Below, piece by piece: positions 44,938 through 53,334 of a stretch of 64,000 nucleotides of DNA. This DNA comes from CAZMNY01 sp964567745 (GTDB taxonomy: Bacteria; Planctomycetota; Planctomycetia; Pirellulales; Pirellulaceae). A program made the position numbers and the translations under genes. The stretch spans positions 100,847 through 164,846 of the forward strand of contig CAZMNY010000013.1 in the NCBI GenBank assembly GCA_964567745.1. The letters run 5' to 3'. Numbering within the stretch: the first letter of the stretch is position 1; every line of letters begins with the position of its first letter. The notes under the pieces are model-generated. The model was not told the origin of the DNA and did not search any database. It was given only the letters and a program-made list of their open reading frames with translations.

Positions 44938-45432
44938 ATGAAGCGAATCCACATCGTCGGCCGCAAGAACAGTGGAAAAACGACTTTAATCGTTGATTTG
45001 GTCGAGCATCTCACTGCCCGCGGACTCCAAGTGGGAACGATCAAGCATACACATCACCACCACGAGTTGGACACGCCCGGTAAGGACTCGCATCGACATC
45101 GCGAAGCAGGGTCCGCGGTCGTCGGCATCCTCTCGCCCGGCATGACCGCAGTCTTCCAACCGACCCATCATGGCGAAGCATCTCGCTATGCGATGATGTC
45201 TCCATTGTTCGCTGCCTGCGATCTCGTGTTGGTGGAGGGAGATCTACAAACAAAGGCCCCAAAAGTGGAAGTATGGCGTTCCGCTCTGTCGAATCCGCCG
45301 ATCGCGGCTGAAGATTCCTCTGTCGCTGCCGTTATCACCGATGATGCCGCAAGTGTTTGCGTGCCGCTATGGAAACGCTCCGAGATCGCGGTAATCGCGA
45401 ACGGCATCTTGCAGACCGCGAACGTGAATTGA
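44938..45432 (+). CDS. mobB: Molybdopterin-guanine dinucleotide biosynthesis protein MobB
   Basis: 164 residues with a P-loop GRKNSGKTT at residues 7-15 and a typical MobB layout: VGTIKHTHHHHELDTPGKDSHRHREAGS, with the His/Asp-rich loop that contacts nucleotide and partner MobA. VLVEGDLQTKAPKVEVWR follows. The protein helps to attach GMP to molybdopterin to make the bis-MGD cofactor needed by NarG. Its place behind act and nar fits a Mo-dependent respiratory island. Confidence 0.9.
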   Translation: MKRIHIVGRKNSGKTTLIVDLVEHLTARGLQVGTIKHTHHHHELDTPGKDSHRHREAGSAVVGILSPGMTAVFQPTHHGEASRYAMMSPLFAACDLVLVEGDLQTKAPKVEVWRSALSNPPIAAEDSSVAAVITDDAASVCVPLWKRSEIAVIANGILQTANVN

Positions 45433-45489
45433 CAGAACTTGAGGCGTTGCTTGAGGGCCCCGCATTGGTATTGCATGTTCGCGTCCGCG

Positions 45490-45504
45490 CGCGCCGCATC
45501 GCAC
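45490..45504 (-). promoter_or_regulatory. Putative activator-binding site (GTGCG-N4-GGCGCG)
   Basis: The minus strand reads GTGCGATGCGGCGCG. It lies about 100 bp upstream of the sigma-54 promoter at 45599-45616, in a stretch rich in CGCGCG and CGCAC. Confidence 0.5.
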
Positions 45505-45598
45505 ACCGCGCGCGCACTTCGTACCGCAAACGTGCCGCACAGTTTGTGTAATCCGCCTCAGTCGGCACTAATACGCCTCCGGCAATGTGAAACGCATA

Positions 45599-45616
45599 CC
45601 GGCACGGGCTTTGCGG
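45599..45616 (+). promoter_or_regulatory. Sigma-54 promoter for the TPR protein
   Basis: CCGGCACGGGCTTTGCGG has GG-N10-GC spacing (GG at 45601-45602, GC at 45613-45614) and a near-consensus -24 box. It lies about 52 bp upstream of the start codon. Confidence 0.75.
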
Positions 45617-45667
45617 ACCTAGTCCACTGCCTGCAGGTTCTTCCTAAGAAACGAAAGGGGGTGCGTC

Positions 45668-46648
45668 ATGTTGGTTCGACCTCACGCACGCGAGGAACAT
45701 GAGTTGATGAAGTGGGTGATGCTGTTGGCGTTGGCTGCGGCTCTGACGTTGGCTTTCGCGACAGGAATCGCCGGAGCGAACGAGTTGCGACCACCTAAAG
45801 CCGAGCCCGGTTTGTTGCCAAACGATATCGCCGAGCTTGCTTCACCGATGGGCGTCGAACAGGAGAAGCCGTCGGTCGGAGACGATGATGTCAGTATGAA
45901 GGTCTGGCGGGCGATTGACGCTCAGCATCACGATAGGTTCGACGAGGCGATCATGTTGTGGGAGCCCATCCAGATGCCGTGCGATACGGAAGTCTGGAAA
46001 CACGTCGCGATGGCCCAAGCCTATCTTGCGAACGGCGAAGTTGAGGAGGCGAGTGCTGCGCTGACGCTTGCGGAGAAGTTAGAGCCAGAGAACGCAGTGG
46101 TTCACTATTTCTTCGGCGTGTTGCGGCTCCAGCAGGCCCGGATGGCGGATGAATGGAACGACGCGGAAGGGCCGCGGACGTCGGTTCTCGTTGCCCACCA
46201 GCCGCGCCGAGTCGTGCCCAATACACAGAGCATGTATGAGTTTGCGGCAAGAATGGAGCTAGAGAACGCGATCAAGTTCGCGCCGCGACTGCATGTGTAC
46301 AAGTCGCTAGTTCCAGACGATTGGCCGACGGCCGCTGCAATGGCTCCAACTGTCCACGATCTGTTGCTGGCGACACGAGCCAACAACTTCGCGGCGAAGG
46401 CCCACAACATGCTCGGCGATTTGTATCTGCAACGCGGTTTGCTGGAGCAAGCCGAGCAGCACATGGACGAAGCGGTCGCCGGCGGTGTAAGTGTTGTGTA
46501 TGGATACACCGAGTTGGCGGAGGCGTATGAAGACGCCGGCCGTCATTCAGATGCCATGCGAGCCTACATGAAGGCGGCACAGGATGAACCTGGCAAGATC
46601 AAGCCGCTCCGAAAGGCCTGGGAGAACCTTTTGGATTCGATGCTTTGA
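45668..46648 (+). CDS. Exported TPR-repeat protein
   Basis: 326 residues. The start at 45668 is preferred for its AAAGGGGG site; the ATG at 45707 is an alternative that gives a shorter signal peptide. The hydrophobic segment WVMLLALAAALTLAFATGIAGA (about residues 16-36) is a Sec signal. The rest consists of tetratricopeptide-like helices. Examples are AWRAID-like repeats near 90, VAMAQAYLANGEVEEASAALTLAEKLEPEN near 115-145, NMLGDLYLQRGLLEQAEQHMDEA near 240-262 and AYEDAGRHSDAMRAYMKAAQDEP near 283-305. It is a periplasmic scaffold or partner-binding protein. It has its own sigma-54 promoter with an activator motif. Confidence 0.8.
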   Translation: MLVRPHAREEHELMKWVMLLALAAALTLAFATGIAGANELRPPKAEPGLLPNDIAELASPMGVEQEKPSVGDDDVSMKVWRAIDAQHHDRFDEAIMLWEPIQMPCDTEVWKHVAMAQAYLANGEVEEASAALTLAEKLEPENAVVHYFFGVLRLQQARMADEWNDAEGPRTSVLVAHQPRRVVPNTQSMYEFAARMELENAIKFAPRLHVYKSLVPDDWPTAAAMAPTVHDLLLATRANNFAAKAHNMLGDLYLQRGLLEQAEQHMDEAVAGGVSVVYGYTELAEAYEDAGRHSDAMRAYMKAAQDEPGKIKPLRKAWENLLDSML

Positions 46649-46732
46649 TGGCGAATCGTAATCTGCCCCTACGATTCGTCTCCGGCAGCCGGGCGACACG
46701 CTCGTCCGGCTGCTGTTTCAAAGGACACGGCG

Positions 46733-46906
46733 ATGCATATTGAAATCAAACGAATCTGTGTCTCCACCGACTTCAGCCCTTCGTCCGACCAAGCAATTCA
46801 CTACGGTGTCGCGCTAGCCGAGACGCACGATGCGGAGTTGCGCTTGCTGCACATCACGAACACAACTCTGTTTTGGAGGATTAGTCACCATGGTCGCCGA
46901 GATTAG
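46733..46906 (+). pseudogene. Truncated universal stress protein remnant
   Basis: 57 codons encode a clear USP N-terminus (RICVSTDFSPSSDQAIHYGV and LAETHDAELRLLHI). The frame then runs into the start of the downstream CBS gene and stops. The rest of the domain, including the nucleotide loop, is missing. It looks like the deleted 5' end of a usp gene fused to the CBS upstream region. Confidence 0.7.
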
Positions 46907-47369
46907 CAAACTGCGCGTGAAGGATGTCATGAGCAAAGAGGTTGTCGCTGTGAATCCCAATGACACGCTGCACGAAGCGTTACAGTTGATCCACGAGAAT
47001 CGAGTATCCGCCTTGCCAGTGATCAATGGGCGTGACCAATGCGTTGGCATGTTGTCGGCAAGCGATTTGATCGAACTGACGCACGACCTGGATGACGAGA
47101 TTCAGAATCTCGGCCGCGCGAACGCAGGCGAGCGGCCGTGGCTTGTTGAGCAGCTATCACTGGCACTCGGCTCGGAGCACGTTTCGGAACAAATGACGCC
47201 CGACGTCGAGACGATTCATCCCGAAGCTTCACTGCCAGAAGCGGCCGCCGCCATGTTGCGGAATCGAGTGCATCGGCTACCCGTCACGAACGCAAACAAA
47301 CGATTGCTTGGCATCGTGTCAACGATCGACGTAATGCGGATCGTCGCGAACGGCGCGGCCGCCAAGTGA
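46890..47369 (+). CDS. Two-CBS-domain protein
   Basis: 159 residues from the ATG at 46890, with GGAGG 10 bp upstream. A single Bateman module is seen. The first CBS motif is VKDVMSKEVVAVNPNDTLHEALQLIHENRVSALPVI, and the second is VSEQMTPDVETIHPEASLPEAAAAMLRNRVHRLPVTN. Between them is a linker of about 25 residues. Such stand-alone CBS proteins bind AMP or ATP. The start overlaps the end of a USP remnant, a common usp-CBS pairing in low-oxygen regulons. Confidence 0.88.
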   Translation: MVAEISKLRVKDVMSKEVVAVNPNDTLHEALQLIHENRVSALPVINGRDQCVGMLSASDLIELTHDLDDEIQNLGRANAGERPWLVEQLSLALGSEHVSEQMTPDVETIHPEASLPEAAAAMLRNRVHRLPVTNANKRLLGIVSTIDVMRIVANGAAAK

Positions 47370-47382
47370 CAGGTTGGGACGC

Positions 47383-47607
47383 TTAGCAGACGCCGGCAAC
47401 AACTGCTTCGTCCGCATCGAACTCTAAGAGTGGTTGGCAGCTTTGTAACGGCTTCAACTGGTCACGGAGTTCTTTGCGATGGATGGGAACTTCCGGTGGA
47501 GCCGTAATGCCGAGCTTGACGCGATTTCCGCGGACTTCCGTCACAACGATCTCGATACCAGAACCAATGACGATACGCTGGCCCTCTTTTCTACTTAGCA
47601 CGAGCAT
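47383..47607 (-). CDS. csrA: Carbon storage regulator CsrA
   Basis: 74 residues, starting MLVLSRKEGQRIVIGSGIEI as in all CsrA proteins, with the RNA-binding GNRVKLGITAP and VPIHRKEL segments. The C-terminal 24 residues are an extension beyond the usual 60. CsrA binds GGA motifs in mRNA leaders and changes translation or stability. AGGAGAGAAGGA precedes the ATG. It faces the upstream CBS gene tail to tail. Confidence 0.93.
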   Translation of the reverse strand: MLVLSRKEGQRIVIGSGIEIVVTEVRGNRVKLGITAPPEVPIHRKELRDQLKPLQSCQPLLEFDADEAVVAGVC

Positions 47608-47764
47608 TCCTTCTCTCCTGTGTTAGACGAACAGCATGCACCGGGACAGCAGTCACTGCTGGAGAAGGTTGGCCCGGCGAGAACCGACGCGTCATGCTCA
47701 TCTGTTGGCGTGCGCAAAAAACAAACCTCGCTGCCGCGAAACGATTCGCAACAGGAGGCCGAAC

Positions 47765-47881
47765 ATGACCATCGCCGCTGTCCGCCATGAACAGCTTGGC
47801 AACCGATACGTCAATCTATTGTCGGTGAAACGGTCGCGTCAATCTCAGTTTGCCACGACGCTGCCTAAAGAGACGCGGTAG
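47765..47881 (+). CDS. Possible small basic protein (38 residues)
   Basis: A strong ACAGGAGG site precedes the ATG at 47765, and the frame encodes 38 residues rich in Arg, Gln and Thr. It overlaps the 3' end of the truncated lactate dehydrogenase on the other strand by 17 bp. No family is recognised; it could be chance. Confidence 0.3.
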   Translation: MTIAAVRHEQLGNRYVNLLSVKRSRQSQFATTLPKETR

Positions 47882-48618
47882 CTTCCTGAATGACCGAAAC
47901 GCTAGCAGAAAGGGCGGCGTCTTCGGTCTCGTCCAGCGCCAGTGGAATCGTGTCGAGTACGCCTTCCCCGCCAATGATATGAGGTAGCGAGAGGGTGACA
48001 TCGGAGACGCCTGCGGTGTCTTTCATCCGCGAGCAGACGGTCATGATAGAACGCTGATCGAGGAGGATGGCGTCGACGATGCGGGCGAGGGCGCTGCCGA
48101 TGCCGTAGTAGGTTGCGCCTTTGCCTTCGATGATGTGATAGGCGGCGCGGCGGACGCGAGTGTCGATCTGTTCGCGAGTTCCGGCGTCGAGGGAGATGCC
48201 GCGATGCTCGGTGAATTCGTCGAGCGGCATGCCGGCAATGGTGGTTAAGGACCAAGTGAGTACTTCCGAGTCGCCGTGCTCACCGATGACGTAGGCATGA
48301 ACATGGTGTGAATCGACATCGAAGTGATGGCCGAGTAGCGAGCGGAAGCGGGCTGTGTCGAGCGTCGTGCCAGAGCCAAGCACGCGGCTGTTCGGGACGC
48401 CAGCGTCCGAGGCTAACTTCGCGGCAATGTGTGTCATGACATCGACGGGATTCGTCGCGACGAGCAGAACGGCTTCCGGCGCGTGTTCGAGAATACTGGG
48501 CACGACATCGCCGAAGACGGCGGCGTTTCGCTGTAGAAGCTGAAGCCGCGTCTCGCCCGGCTTCTGGTTGACGCCGGCGGCGATAATGACGACTCGGGTG
48601 CCGCGCAGTTCCCGTGGG
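47865..48618 (-). pseudogene. L-lactate/malate dehydrogenase, N-terminally truncated
   Basis: The visible part reads like residues 70-310 of an LDH. RGTRVVIIAAGVNQKPGETRLQLLQRN begins it, followed by the catalytic region with DTARFRSLLG and GEHGDSE (His of the active pair), and the C-terminal helices. The N-terminal Rossmann nucleotide-binding part with GxGxxG is missing. The homology stops at about 48618, where a GTCAAAATACTCAGCC sequence, the probable end of an insertion sequence, begins. The open frame goes on to 48794 through unrelated sequence. An enzyme without its NAD-binding half would not work. Confidence 0.72.
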
Positions 48619-50107
48619 GTCAAAATACTCAGCCGGCGTTTTCGACCGAAAAATTGCGACCAATACAACACATCGCAATCGTGAATCTCGGCCGAGATTA
48701 CGAGCAAGGATCGAAAATTGGTGTTCCAAATCGGCGGGATCTCAACGTTCGCGCAGCAGCAGACGCAGTTGATCTTTATCCATTGAACAACCAACTACAT
48801 GCTCAGGCTGCCCGACGATAAGATCGAAGCAGACCACCGAGTCGTTCGGTCGTTTCGATCTTTGTGCTGGTGTCTGGTGGTTGTTCGAGCGGTACGATCA
48901 ATTCGTTGCCCAACGCTTGATGCGGTCGCTCCGCGTGATAATGAGCAAGATATTGGCTGACTGCATTACGAGTTGCTTTCTCACCAAACAGAATCAGTCG
49001 ATCGAGGCACTCGGATTTCAGAGATCCAAAAAAACGCTCCAAGTGAGCATTCATGTTCGGGCTTCGCGGTGGCAATCGAACGGGCTTCACCCCTTCATTA
49101 CTCAAGAACACCCGAAACGATTCACAGAACTTTGTGTCACGATCCATGATCAAGTATCGCTTCCCGTCGAGAAAACCATCTTCACAGTTTGTCAGTTCGC
49201 GGGCCAATTGCTTCATCCAGACTTCGTGTGGACTGGAAGTGCAACCGGCGAAGTGCACTCGGCGCGTTTTCAGTTCCATGACGAACAAAAGATAAAACGT
49301 CACCAACCCGCTCTTGGTCCAGACTTCCACAGTAGTGAAGTCTATCGAAGCCATCACATCCCAGTGCGATTTCAAAAACGTCTCCCAAGATCCCGTGCGT
49401 TTGCGAGTCGGTGCTGGTTCGATGCCGTGCTGCTTCAAAACATTCTCGACCGTGGTGTCGGAAATCTTGTAGCCAACCTTGGCCAATTCGCCCTGAACGC
49501 GGTCACATCCCCATGCTGGATTCTCCCTGGCGAATCGGAGAATCAAATCGACAATCACTTGGCGAATGCGTGGTCGGCCCGGTTGCCGCTTGCTGGAGTA
49601 GTCCCACTTCTTGGCGACCAACGTCCGATGCCAGCGTAGGATCGTGTCGGGTGTGAATAGCGTGCCGAACTGTTCGAGTTGCTTGCGGCCAAGAACTTTT
49701 CCTTTGATGGCCAACCGTCGTCGCTGGTTAGGGTTGAGCAGGATTCGTTTGCCGCCAAACAGATCTATAAGCACCTGGATTTCAGTTCGTTGGTATTCAA
49801 TTATTCGCTGCTGCTCACGGTTGAGCCAACCGGCGAGAATTAGAATCACTAACTGCCACGGCTGAAAAATGAATTGCATCTGCTTCTCGATGATCACAAT
49901 GAAAACCTAAACGTTCATCGGGACGCGTCGCGAAGTAAACCGGCTGCGTAACGCCAGACGACAACTTGCATTCCGTCGGGTCGGGTAGGAAGGAATGTGC
50001 GAATTGTGCCAGCGGGCTTGGCGTGTCACATCGGCTGAGAATTCTGACAGGCGAGTCGACTTAACCTCGTGTTTCACAGAGCAGGAACGTCGGCCGAGTA
50101 TTTTGAC
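48619..50107. mobile_element. Insertion sequence with an IS481/IS3-like integrase-type transposase
   Basis: The left end GTCAAAATACTCAGCCGGCG (48619-48638) and the right end CGGCCGAGTATTTTGAC (50091-50107) are near-perfect inverted terminal repeats. They enclose the transposase at 48803-49897. No matching target-site duplication is visible, so the right boundary may belong to a related element; another similar end lies at 50031-50047. Confidence 0.45.
48803..49897 (-). CDS. Integrase-core (DDE) transposase
   Basis: 364 residues. An N-terminal helix-turn-helix region has LGRKQLEQFGTLFTPDTILRWHRTL and RPGRP-like linkers. An integrase catalytic core follows, with the DDE residues in MASIDFTTVEVWT, LIMDRDTKFCESF and HLERFFGSLKSECLDRLI. 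A typical ending YHAERPHQALGNELI is present. This is the rve-family transposase common in planctomycete genomes. It is complete and could be active. Upstream starts at 49897 and 49879 are both possible. Confidence 0.88.
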   Translation of the reverse strand: MIIEKQMQFIFQPWQLVILILAGWLNREQQRIIEYQRTEIQVLIDLFGGKRILLNPNQRRRLAIKGKVLGRKQLEQFGTLFTPDTILRWHRTLVAKKWDYSSKRQPGRPRIRQVIVDLILRFARENPAWGCDRVQGELAKVGYKISDTTVENVLKQHGIEPAPTRKRTGSWETFLKSHWDVMASIDFTTVEVWTKSGLVTFYLLFVMELKTRRVHFAGCTSSPHEVWMKQLARELTNCEDGFLDGKRYLIMDRDTKFCESFRVFLSNEGVKPVRLPPRSPNMNAHLERFFGSLKSECLDRLILFGEKATRNAVSQYLAHYHAERPHQALGNELIVPLEQPPDTSTKIETTERLGGLLRSYRRAA

Positions 50108-50753
50108 AGGACGGGCTCGCCGCCCTATTGATCGCCGGCAACGCCGAAAGCAGCGTCGTGACGTTGGACGCTGGGTGTACTGGACCAGCGACTTTTGCGC
50201 ACCGCAATTTTCCGCAACCCAACTGCCGTTTTCCGGCTGAGCGCACAGCGAACGAGATGATGACGCGATAGAATTCGCGAGCTCTTTGACAAATCGGTGT
50301 TGAGAAGGCGAAGCATCGCGACGTCGGCGGGCACCGCGAGAGTACTTACGTGGTTCGACTGCCTGTTGCGCTAAGCCGCGCGCGTAGGGTCAAAAAACTG
50401 AACCGAACGCGAAGCTCTTTGACAATGAGGTTTTGGAAACACAAAACGATCGAGATTTCAGCCGAGCATCGACTGGAAAATCCGCCTTCAGACCGTGGAA
50501 ATCGAGTTGCCCCACGGTGAGCACGCACCTTCACCGCAGAATGACCACGATTCGGTGCAGCTCCGAATCAAGCAGCTCGCCGGTGGTAGTACTTGAGCAT
50601 GGTCGTGCTCCCAAATGGTGAAAGCAACCACGGTAGCCATGCCAACAAAATCATTCAGGCACGCTTGCCGGAAGGACACGGTTTGGTGAAAAAATCACAA
50701 CCTCTACGGGTTTCCACAGAGCCCTTAAGACAGATGCTTTTCCCTCACAAACC
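50108..50753. other. Gene-poor region with boxA-like motifs and element-end remnants
   Basis: No gene is supported. Two copies of GCTCTTTGACAA lie near 50280 and 50411; they resemble the boxA antitermination motif found before rRNA and CRISPR units, but neither is present nearby. A GTCAAAAAACTGAACCG stretch at about 50388 resembles the left terminal repeat of the neighbouring IS. Confidence 0.35.
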
Positions 50754-51419
50754 CTAGTTTCTGCTCCGGCCAAGAATCCTCAAAATCCTTAAGAACAAGT
50801 TGATGATGTCCATGTAAAGCGCGGCAGCGCTATCAACAGCATTGTCATAAGTCTTAGGAATCTGATTGGCCCTTCCCCAGTCATAGCCAATGTAGCCACA
50901 GAAAATAAGAACCACAATCCAATCTATGATTGCAGGGCTGCCACCGAAAAAAAAGATTGCGATCAGTTCAATAATGATCACCGAGATCAATGCGATGGTT
51001 AGTGCACCGGCGATTCTTTGAAAAAACTGAGGAAACATTGATCCCAGGATCATCATCAGTCCAGTCACCCCACCGGTAATTACCATTGCCTCTTGTACAA
51101 GTTGAGGATCATATCGACTAACCACCAAGTTAACGATCAGTCCAAAAGGCACCACCACGAAGTTGTAACCAATGAAACTAATAAACGGATTGTCTGATTT
51201 GTTGAAAAGGTAAATGCCAAGAAAACAAGAAGCAAAGTAGCCAATAATAAATGGCCAAAATCCGTAGGCCAATGCTGCTTGGGGTGCAATGTTCTTGACC
51301 ATAAGATAATTAACAACAAAGCCCCAACACAGCACAAGTCCGATCACCATGTTGTAGATACCGGGGCTTATGATCTGGTCGTTAGTCTCTCTTCTATCCC
51401 AGACATTTGATTCCAACAT
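50754..51419 (-). CDS. Bax inhibitor-1 family membrane protein
   Basis: 221 residues with seven membrane helices. The BI-1 C-terminal signature is DWGRANQIPKTYDNAVDS, then AALYMDIINLFLRILRILG. The family forms pH-sensitive Ca2+ leak channels in bacterial membranes. Base composition is clearly more AT-rich than the rest of the window, with A/T-ending codons. Mobile-element debris lies on both sides. It was probably acquired horizontally. The start at 51419 gives a normal N-terminus. Confidence 0.88.
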   Translation of the reverse strand: MLESNVWDRRETNDQIISPGIYNMVIGLVLCWGFVVNYLMVKNIAPQAALAYGFWPFIIGYFASCFLGIYLFNKSDNPFISFIGYNFVVVPFGLIVNLVVSRYDPQLVQEAMVITGGVTGLMMILGSMFPQFFQRIAGALTIALISVIIIELIAIFFFGGSPAIIDWIVVLIFCGYIGYDWGRANQIPKTYDNAVDSAAALYMDIINLFLRILRILGRSRN

Positions 51420-51538
51420 TTGTCATTCATCCTTTTCATCTAACTACTTTCCGCAAACCACCAGCTCTGCTGTCTTGCCTCAGCTGAATCTGGAGTTTTC
51501 CTGATCGCGTGTTAGCATAGCCGATCGAGGAGAATTTC

Positions 51539-51851
51539 ATGAGCGAGAAGCGAAATCGTCGACAGTTTACAGGCGAGCAGAAGGCTGCGATCGTCAAGCG
51601 TCACTTGGTGGACCAAGTCTCCGTGTCCGATCTGTGCGACGAGTACAAGATCTTGCCGACGCAGTTCTACCAGTGGCAGCGTCAGTTGTTTGAGAATGGA
51701 GCATCCGCAGTGAAGCAAGAAGGGCGGCGGCGGAGCGATTGAGCAGCGGGAGATCGAAGCGTTAGAGGCGAAGCTCGTCAACAAGAACGAGGTGATCTCC
51801 GAACTCATGGAGGAGAACGTAAAAGCAAAAAAGGAGAATGGGGAGCTCTAA
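51539..51851 (+). pseudogene. IS3-type transposase OrfA, frameshifted remnant
   Basis: The first 67 codons encode a helix-turn-helix OrfA (RRQFTGEQKAAIVKRHLVDQ, VSDLCDEYKILPTQFYQWQRQ). A frameshift near 51735 then breaks the frame. The other frame continues with a coiled-coil stretch (IEALEAKLVNKNEVISELME) and stops at 51851. The downstream catalytic OrfB is missing. GAGGAG precedes the start. Confidence 0.75.
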
Positions 51852-52193
51852 ACGGACGTTGGGTTCCCGTAGTATCCAAAAACTCACCTCGTGTAATGGT
51901 CCACCGATTATTGCGCATAGCCCGATCGATCGCAACACTCTGTCAATTCTCGAGTTATCGTAGATCTCGAACTTTCCAATATCGAGACCTTACGATGGCC
52001 AAAACTCCCAAGATCCCGTATGGTCAAAAAACTAAGCCGACGCGTTTCTCAGGGTTTAAGCGGTCGATTGCAGAGAACCATATCAAGATCTCAGACAAGG
52101 CAAGTGGTCCTCATGCTTCTCCGAGCCGCACAACCGTTAGCCGCGTCCCGTTGGCAGGCGACTGATTCTTTCAGCGTTCTAAGAGGCGGGTTT
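51852..52193. other. Remnant sequence between degraded elements
   Basis: No gene is supported. It contains GTCAAAAAACTAAGCCGACG at about 52022, similar to the terminal repeat of the IS at 48619. Short open frames here look accidental. Confidence 0.3.
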
Positions 52194-52520
52194 TTAGGAC
52201 ACCCGCAATTCCTCGGCGGTCAGCACGGCCGTGACGGGGTTATCAGGTTCTGCGCAAATCCAGTCCTTGAGCACCAGCGGCAGCTGGGTCACAGGAATCA
52301 CACGACTATCGACAGCACGAACCATCAGGTCATGAGCCGTGCGATCTCGGATCCGGGACTGCTTGTAGGCCTCGATCCTGTCAGCCTGCTGTGTCCGCAT
52401 CTCGGAAAGACGCCCAACGGCCTGCGTCACGATGCCGGGCAGATCACGTTCGATAAAACGTGTATGCCGACGGGTCAGCACGACCTCACCGAAGAAGCTC
52501 AAGTTGTCGCAGACGAGCAC
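52194..52520 (-). pseudogene. DUF932 (phage/plasmid-related) protein fragment
   Basis: About 108 codons matching the C-terminal half of DUF932 proteins (VCDNLSFFGEVVLTRRHTRF, AVGRLSEMRTQQADRIEAYK, AHDLMVRAVDSRVIPVTQLP). The N-terminal half is absent; the fragment abuts a transposase fragment at 52525. DUF932 genes are found on plasmids and phages. This copy is a remnant. Confidence 0.65.
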
Positions 52521-52524
52521 TTGG

Positions 52525-53055
52525 CTATTCGTCTGCGGTAACCATGTTTCTGATGGCCAGGCTTTCTTCGAGAGTGAGTTGCTGAGGTGAGCTCTTTGGA
52601 CAACACGACAGGTCGTCGAGCCCGCATGCCTGTTTGCCCAGCCAGGCGTGATAGCGTGTGCTCGACATGCCGATAAGTTTCAGCACACCACGAAGAGGCA
52701 AATGCGTTCGCGTACGCTCAATGGCCCGCAGTAATCTTTGCTTCCTGGCTCCATCGGGAATCCGAACTCGATCAAAGGAGAACCCGGCAACTTTGAATGC
52801 CACGATCACGAGATGAAGAAGTGCCAGCAGTCGAGTGAGACGACGCCGCAGAAAGAGAACTTCTCGTTGAAGAGCCTCGGCGTCCATATCGAGTACATCG
52901 ATGGAGATCACGTCCGTTCTGGATTGCTTGAGCCAGCCGCGAGCTGTTGACCGGGGGACGCCATGTCGAACAGCAAGGTCGAGGTCACCGGTCTTCTGGA
53001 TCAGACGACGCAGTCAGTGATCGTACTGTTTCTGAGGGTGGGTATTCTCTGGCAT
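52525..53055 (-). pseudogene. Transposase N-terminal fragment with an internal stop
   Basis: The start MPENTHPQKQYDH is followed by a TGA at 53016-53014. The frame then continues with LRRLIQKTGDLDLAVRHGVP, RSTARGWLKQS, a coiled region and an end LEESLAIRNMVTADE. The residue before LRR is usually Ser (TCA), so one base change created the stop. The catalytic domain is missing because the sequence joins the DUF932 fragment. Confidence 0.7.
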
Positions 53056-53334
53056 GTATTCATGATCATGCCCGTATCGGTTCTGGAACACTCAAAAGTG
53101 GCATCAGACTGCTGGCAGCGACGAGTATTCGTGCGATAAACTCCCGAATGTTGTGGTAAACAGCAGCGGTCAACTTCACTGCCGGTGATGGACTGCATCT
53201 GGACGTTGGCTACTGGCGTTGACCTAAGGGGCCGACGATGATTTCGGCTAACGGCATAGTCATCAAAGGACTTGCGGCGAGGTGAAAAACGCGAGCTGTT
53301 CTCGTCGCGCTCGCACTTGCTCCAAATCCTGAAC

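Noticed and set aside
53056..53334. Gene between the transposase fragment and the kinase
   Set aside because: No frame with a start signal or known motif was found.
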